Assembly: GCA_010015655.1 (NCBI GenBank)
Contig: ML976758.1
Location: forward strand, 1 to 64,000
Reading direction: 5' to 3'
DNA: 64,000 nucleotides
From: Bimuria novae-zelandiae CBS 107.79
Lineage: Eukaryota > Ascomycota > Dothideomycetes > Pleosporales > Didymosphaeriaceae
Numbering within the stretch: the stretch's first letter is position 1; every line of letters begins with the position of its first letter. The translations under genes were made by a program, and so were the position numbers. Under the pieces are notes generated by a model that was not told the DNA's origin, made no database searches, and saw only the letters and a list, made by a program, of their open reading frames with translations. Shown here in pieces: positions 59,563 through 64,000 of the stretch.

Positions 59563-61575
59563 GCCGAGGCTTTCGGAAGCACCCTGATGTTATCGATAAA
59601 GGACGCGAATAGCCTCGACCCGGAAATTTCCGTCTTCCGACCGAGAAAGGCGCGATTCAGTCCGCGTCGCAAAACAATGGCCGAGGATTGTGTACTCGCG
59701 GTGTTTGAAGATGTTCCGCGTGGGCCGAAGAGGGAGCCTGACGCTCCGGTAGATGGAGAAATTGACGGCCAGGAACTTGACAAGGCGCGCACAGGGAACG
59801 AAGCGACTGAAGCTTCTGATGGAATGTTGTTGCTGGCAAACGTCGGACCACTTCTTCGCAGGGTCTGTTGGTGGCTGGGAGGGAAGACTTTTTCGTGAGG
59901 CTTATCGATTAGGGGACGACACGGCAGCGAGGCGAGTTCTGGTTTTTTTGTTTCCAACAGGTCCGGCCGTCTGGGAAAGATAGGGCGAGGTGCATGATTT
60001 AATGTTAATCCTGGCCTGACATAAGTCAAGTACAGGCTGGGCAGGGCATCGCGTCAACCCGAACGCGAACCGAATGCTTGACACGTCCAGTCCGCGCTGG
60101 TGTCCGTGTACTCGTACCAGTGCACACTGCGCAGGGCTATGGTGCGCGCGGCACCTGACGAATAGGCAGACTGGTTGGGCAGCGCTCAGCGAGTCGACGT
60201 GACGAGGAGGCATCAGTCCGCAGTTTTGGCACGGCCATGGCCACCGTGCGAGGCGTCTATCCCGTCCGCGTCTCTGGGCCCGGCTCTGCGCCGTAGGGTT
60301 TCCTAACCATTTCATCGGGAGGAACCATGCCCGTTCAGGTCGCATGTGGCTTTCACGCGCTGCTGTCAGAGCTCGTCGAACGCTGCCGTTGCAGATTGGG
60401 CGCGGACTCATGCGGCTTTCAGTTGATGTTGCTGGGGGCTGAAGAGGACGGAGGCTCGAAGCAAGCCGTGAATGCTCGCCCAATGGAGCCCTCACCGCCC
60501 GATGCAGACGCTGCTTTGCAAGCACGCAAACGCAAAACGAACAGCTGCCTCAGAGCAAGGAAAAGTTGTGACGTCGCAAGCGGTGAGGTTCGCCGCTAGC
60601 AAGAGTCAGTGCCAGCCCGCCGTCGGCGGTTGAGGCTTCACTGTGGCACAGCAGACGCCGGTCTTTCGTTTGCGCCCGGCCGCCATTATGCTGGTTCTGG
60701 TGGACGCCGCTCTGGGGTTTGAATGCAACCAAGACGGACGACCTTGCACGACAACAGCTGCAGTCACGTCTCCTTTGCGCCGTTGCGCGCCTGCCTTCGC
60801 CACAACAGGGTACTTCAGAAGTAATGAAGCGTCGCGCCAATGCGCAGAGACCAAAGCGGACCATGCTTGGCTTGTTGTTCAGAATCAGGATGGCCCGCTT
60901 CCCCGGGTATGGGGCCTCAGCTGCCTTGCGTTGGTGTGGCGATGAAAGTATCTAGAGTAGGACTAGAGCACATTATCCAGAACAGTAGCGGTGACTGAAG
61001 TGTACGTTGCAGTGCATTCAACACAACGTGTTTCACCGGTCATTAAGCCACCCCTGTCACTGCGCCACCCCACCAAGATCGCGACGCATCTCTACACAAC
61101 ACCCACAATGCCTACCACATAACGCACCCACTAGCTTAAAAAGAAAGCTAGGCTAGCTCTATTAACCTACGTAATTTCGATAAGATAGGTTTTTAGCTAC
61201 TACAATACTATAAAGCTTTATAATATTAACTACTCTACCTTATATTAACGCGTTAATAGTTATCTATGTTAGGCTATTACTAACGCCTAGAAATAAAAGC
61301 TATATCCTATAAAAGGGTAAACTTTAGTAAAGTAAATCTTAAATATTAATTATTTCTTACATATTAAGATAGCGTATAAATATAAGGTAACTAAGCTAGC
61401 TAGATAAGGTATTTATTATATAAATAAGAAAGAGTTCCTATTAATTTACTTATATATACTTAGGGCTATCTTTATATAGTAGAATATTAAGGCTAGTTTT
61501 TAAATAATAGGACTAGTACCTTTCTGTTTAAATTAGGTCCTCTTATATCTAACTATAGTTAAGATACTATTACTA
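59563..61575. other. Intergenic, turning AT-rich
   Basis: Up to about 61100 the sequence is GC-balanced (Ras gene promoter side); after that it is very AT-rich and RIP-like. Short frames on both strands lack motifs. No gene is supported. Confidence 0.45.
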
Positions 61576-62437
61576 GGCTAGTAAAATGGATTAGGTCGCA
61601 AGAACCACATCCGGATCTGACTAAGTAGAATACCAAAATTCTAAACTTTAACTCTCTATAGCTTTTTAAATATAAGGGCTCTACTTATGCAAACTTAGTA
61701 CGAGGTATATATTGTTAAGATCCCAAAGAGGTAGCTATTCTCTAAGGGGCTAAGGTTGGTTCTCGGGCAGGAGTACTGGTAGGACGGGAGAGGGTTGTAG
61801 TGATAGCTTGCGCCTGTCACTAAGGGCGTTGGTATCGAAGGTGTGTACAGCACAATCAAATCAACAAGGTTGCTTATTCAGATCCAAACGATAGATTGAT
61901 AAACAGGTTGAACACACATATCCAGAGGGATATTCGAGCTCTCTATATACCCGTAGGCTTTCTTCTGTCATCACCCGTTTCTGTGCCATCATGACCTTGG
62001 TCTGATGGTACTGGCATCAGTGATGGTACTGCCATCACTGTCTTGGCGTGATGGTGTGGCTTGGCGTGAGGGTACATCACGTGACCTCGGTAGTGCGGTC
62101 CCACTATGGGTTACCCCGCCATGGCCGCCGTTGGCCCTCCTTTACTGCCGCTCGTTCAGATCCTAACATATATATATATATAAGTTATATAACTATAATA
62201 AAAAATTTACATTTTATATTTATTTTAAAGAGAGATTATTTATTTAGTAATATTTTACCTCATTTTTTTGGATTAATAACCATGTATACTATGTAATTCT
62301 CTAAATATATCAAATATAACCCCTTTGGTTTCTATCTTGTCACTATACTACCTGTCCTACCTGTCCTCTTACAATTTTGGTATTCTACTTAGTTAGGCCT
62401 AGATATGGCCCTTGCGACCCAATCCATTTTACTGGCC
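61576..62437. mobile_element. Palindromic miniature TIR element A, holding a solo LTR
   Basis: The left end GGCTAGTAAAATGGATTAGG and right end (inverse GGCCAGTAAAATGGATTGGG) are inverted for over 60 bases and flanked by TA (61574-61575, 62438-62439). Without the solo LTR (61713-62168 plus five bases) it is about 400 bp, non-coding. The ends match element B at 62943-63519. The TA target points to the Tc1/mariner group, so this is probably a MITE. Confidence 0.72.
61713..62168 (-). repeat. Solo LTR of the Gypsy family
   Basis: It starts TGTTAAGATCCC and ends CAGATCCTAACA (456 bp). TATAT occurs on both sides (61708-61712, 62169-62173). Minus-strand TATA-like GTATATAG is at about 61943-61950 and TCACGTGA at 62077-62084. 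It is nearly free of RIP changes inside an AT-rich setting. Confidence 0.87.
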
Positions 62438-62942
62438 TAACTATTGCTACTATAAATAATTACTAAGATGGTATAGATAGCTAAAACGCCCTATACTATT
62501 ACTTAGGATAAGTAGTAGACTAGGCTTATATATAATTATTTATAATAATAGTTTAAAGTTTTATAAGCTAAGCTGTTGCTTAGCTTATTAAAGGCTATTA
62601 GCTTATAATAAACTAAGTAATAATTCTAGTAAATGAGAATAGAAGACTATAAATAGCTAACTATTATTATAAATAAAAACAGATTAGGCGTAAATAATAT
62701 ATTACCTTTAAAAAGGCTTCATAGGCTAAGGAAGGTTAAAGACATACTATAAAAACTAAAAAGATACCCTAATAAGTAGAGTAGGATAACTAAGCAAGAT
62801 AACTATAAGTACCTTTTATATATAGTAATTATCAGGAGCAGGACTATAGAAGGTCTTAGTATATTTAGAGATTAAAGCTATTATAGGCTTGTAAATAGGT
62901 TCGGTTATAAGGGCCACAGTTGGGTCTGACTAAGTAGAACTA
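62438..62942. other. AT-rich spacer between the miniature elements
   Basis: RIP-like and without a gene. At 62886-62942 it contains an extra 57-bp copy of the end of element B, directly next to that element. Confidence 0.45.
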
Positions 62943-63519
62943 GGCTTGTAAATAGGTTGGATCGCAAGGGTCACAGTTAGTTCTAACTAAGTAGAATACT
63001 AAAATTCTAAACTTTAAACTCTCTATAACTTTATAAATAGTGAAGCTCTACTTATATAATTTTAATATAAAGTATATATATATTAATAGTAATATATTTA
63101 ATTTTTAAAAAGAATATATAGTATATTAAGTCGTGCATCCTAAAAAAATATAAAATACTATTAAAAGCATAATTTTTCTCTAAAATGAATATAACATGTA
63201 GGGTTTTTTTAGTTATATAAGGTGTATATACATATAAGTTTTATAACTAAAGAAAAGCCCATATTTTATATTTATTTTAGAGAGAAATTGTTCTTTTAAT
63301 AATATTTTACATCTTTTTTTAGGATGTACGACTTAATATACTATATAATCATTTTAAAAATTAAATATATTACTATTAATATATATATACTTTATATTAA
63401 AATTACATAAGTAGAGCTCCTCTATTTATAAAGTTATAGAGAGTTTAAAGTTTAGAATTTTAGTATTCTACATAGTTAGATTTAACTGTGGCCTTTGCGA
63501 TCCAATCCATTTACAAGCC
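62943..63519. mobile_element. Palindromic miniature TIR element B
   Basis: The ends GGCTTGTAAATAGGTTGGAT (left) and its imperfect inverse (right) are flanked by TA (62941-62942, 63520-63521). The arms are complementary over most of the 577 bp, meeting near 63222, so a single strand could fold back on itself. No coding frame. It is the same family as element A. Confidence 0.72.
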
Positions 63520-63797
63520 TAAGCTATTATATTAATCTATTTATATTAAATTTAATTATTACGTTATTAAGCCATTGTGCAGAAAGCCGCGTTAGTTTTG
63601 GTAGAGTGGCTTAGTGACTGGGGTTGCTCAATGACTGGTGAAACACGTTATGGACTTGAGATCACGAAGGTCATGTGACAGGACGGGACGGGACAAACGG
63701 GATCCGTGGGGTGTCCGGGCCGACTTGCTCCGGTCTTGGCTGTAGAACGAGGAAGGAGCATCATGGTGGCAGCAGAAGCTCAGCGGACAGACCGAAC
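63520..63797. other. EMC1 upstream region
   Basis: The sequence changes from AT-rich to GC-balanced at about 63575, marking the edge of the RIP-affected block. It holds the likely promoter and leader of EMC1. Confidence 0.5.
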
Positions 63798-64000
63798 ATG
63801 GCCAAACTATCAGCTGTGCTGGCCCTGGTAGCTTTTCTGGCTCCAGCTACTGCCGTTTTCGAAGATGAAGCGTTCCACATAGACTTTCATTATGCCCTGC
63901 TGGGCAGACCGAAACAGGAAGCCACCTTTTTCCAGAAGCCTTATGCTGCCAGCAAAGCCTCCCTCTTGTACACCGTCTCCGAGAACGGCACCATTGGCGC
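63798..64000 (+). CDS. EMC1: ER membrane complex subunit 1, 5' end only
   Basis: From ATG 63798 the frame is open to the window edge. It begins with a signal peptide (MAKLSAVLALVAFLAPATA) and continues with VFEDEAFHIDFHYALLG, FFQKPYAASKASLLYT and VSENGTIGA. This N-terminal block is characteristic of EMC1, the large luminal beta-propeller subunit of the ER membrane complex, which inserts transmembrane helices. Only 67 residues of roughly 900-1000 are visible. The gene lies about 280 bases from a transposon block and looks intact so far. Confidence 0.88.
   Translation, partial: MAKLSAVLALVAFLAPATAVFEDEAFHIDFHYALLGRPKQEATFFQKPYAASKASLLYTVSENGTIG

Noticed and set aside
60327..60955. Frames of 78-104 codons on both strands
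   Set aside because: They overlap one another, lack motifs and lie in the GC-rich upstream zone of the Ras gene.
1..64000. tRNA, rRNA or snRNA genes
   Set aside because: No cloverleaf with A/B boxes or rRNA core sequence could be recognised by eye; a tRNAscan-type run would be needed to exclude them fully.

Overview
The window reads as a filamentous ascomycete chromosome, probably Dothideomycetes-like (inference). Genes carry short 45-130 bp introns with GT..AG ends. GC-balanced gene islands alternate with very AT-rich blocks of dead transposons, whose old frames are full of TAA/TAG where CAA/CAG/TGG would be expected. That is the mark of RIP (repeat-induced point mutation).

Layout. 1-6412: RIP-degraded Ty3/Gypsy element on the minus strand, with an extra antisense reading frame next to one LTR. 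6741-8548: RIP-degraded Fot1/pogo element with terminal inverted repeats (TIRs) and TA duplications. 8640-11464: remnant of a fungal-specific transcription factor, then a sugar/quinate-type MFS transporter pseudogene split by a 529-bp LINE fragment with a 15-bp target duplication. 12238-23012: gene island with a secreted GH29 alpha-L-fucosidase, a Cti6-like PHD protein, a small unknown gene and a nine-exon mitochondrial NAD(P) transhydrogenase. 24818-34761: a hAT element with a perfect 8-bp duplication, holding a whole Copia element and three solo LTRs. 35308-38001: GT90 glycosyltransferase pseudogene and an F-box gene piece. 39031-46391: a second Fot1/pogo element, holding a second Copia element and another solo LTR; the ZZ-finger gene on its right is broken. 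48020-59562: second gene island with a secreted GH36 alpha-galactosidase, a Zn2Cys6 regulator, a von Willebrand A protein with Pro/Gln-rich ends, and an Rsr1/Bud1-type Ras GTPase. 61576-63519: two palindromic TA-target miniature elements, one holding a solo LTR. 63798-64000: 5' end of EMC1.

Working together. GH29, GH36, the dead MFS transporter and the Zn2Cys6 regulator suggest a region used for plant or microbial glycan use, now partly decayed. Transhydrogenase, Rsr1, Cti6 and EMC1 are conserved housekeeping genes and show the islands are live chromosome. The insertions could be ordered because target duplications and host reading frames close exactly when each element is removed. Mutation is concentrated on the internal side of LTRs, while solo LTRs are almost clean.

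Most interesting: the antisense frame in the Gypsy element, the sharp RIP edges inside LTRs, the exchangeable U3 region in one LTR family, and the fully resolved nested insertions. No clearly new multi-gene system was found.
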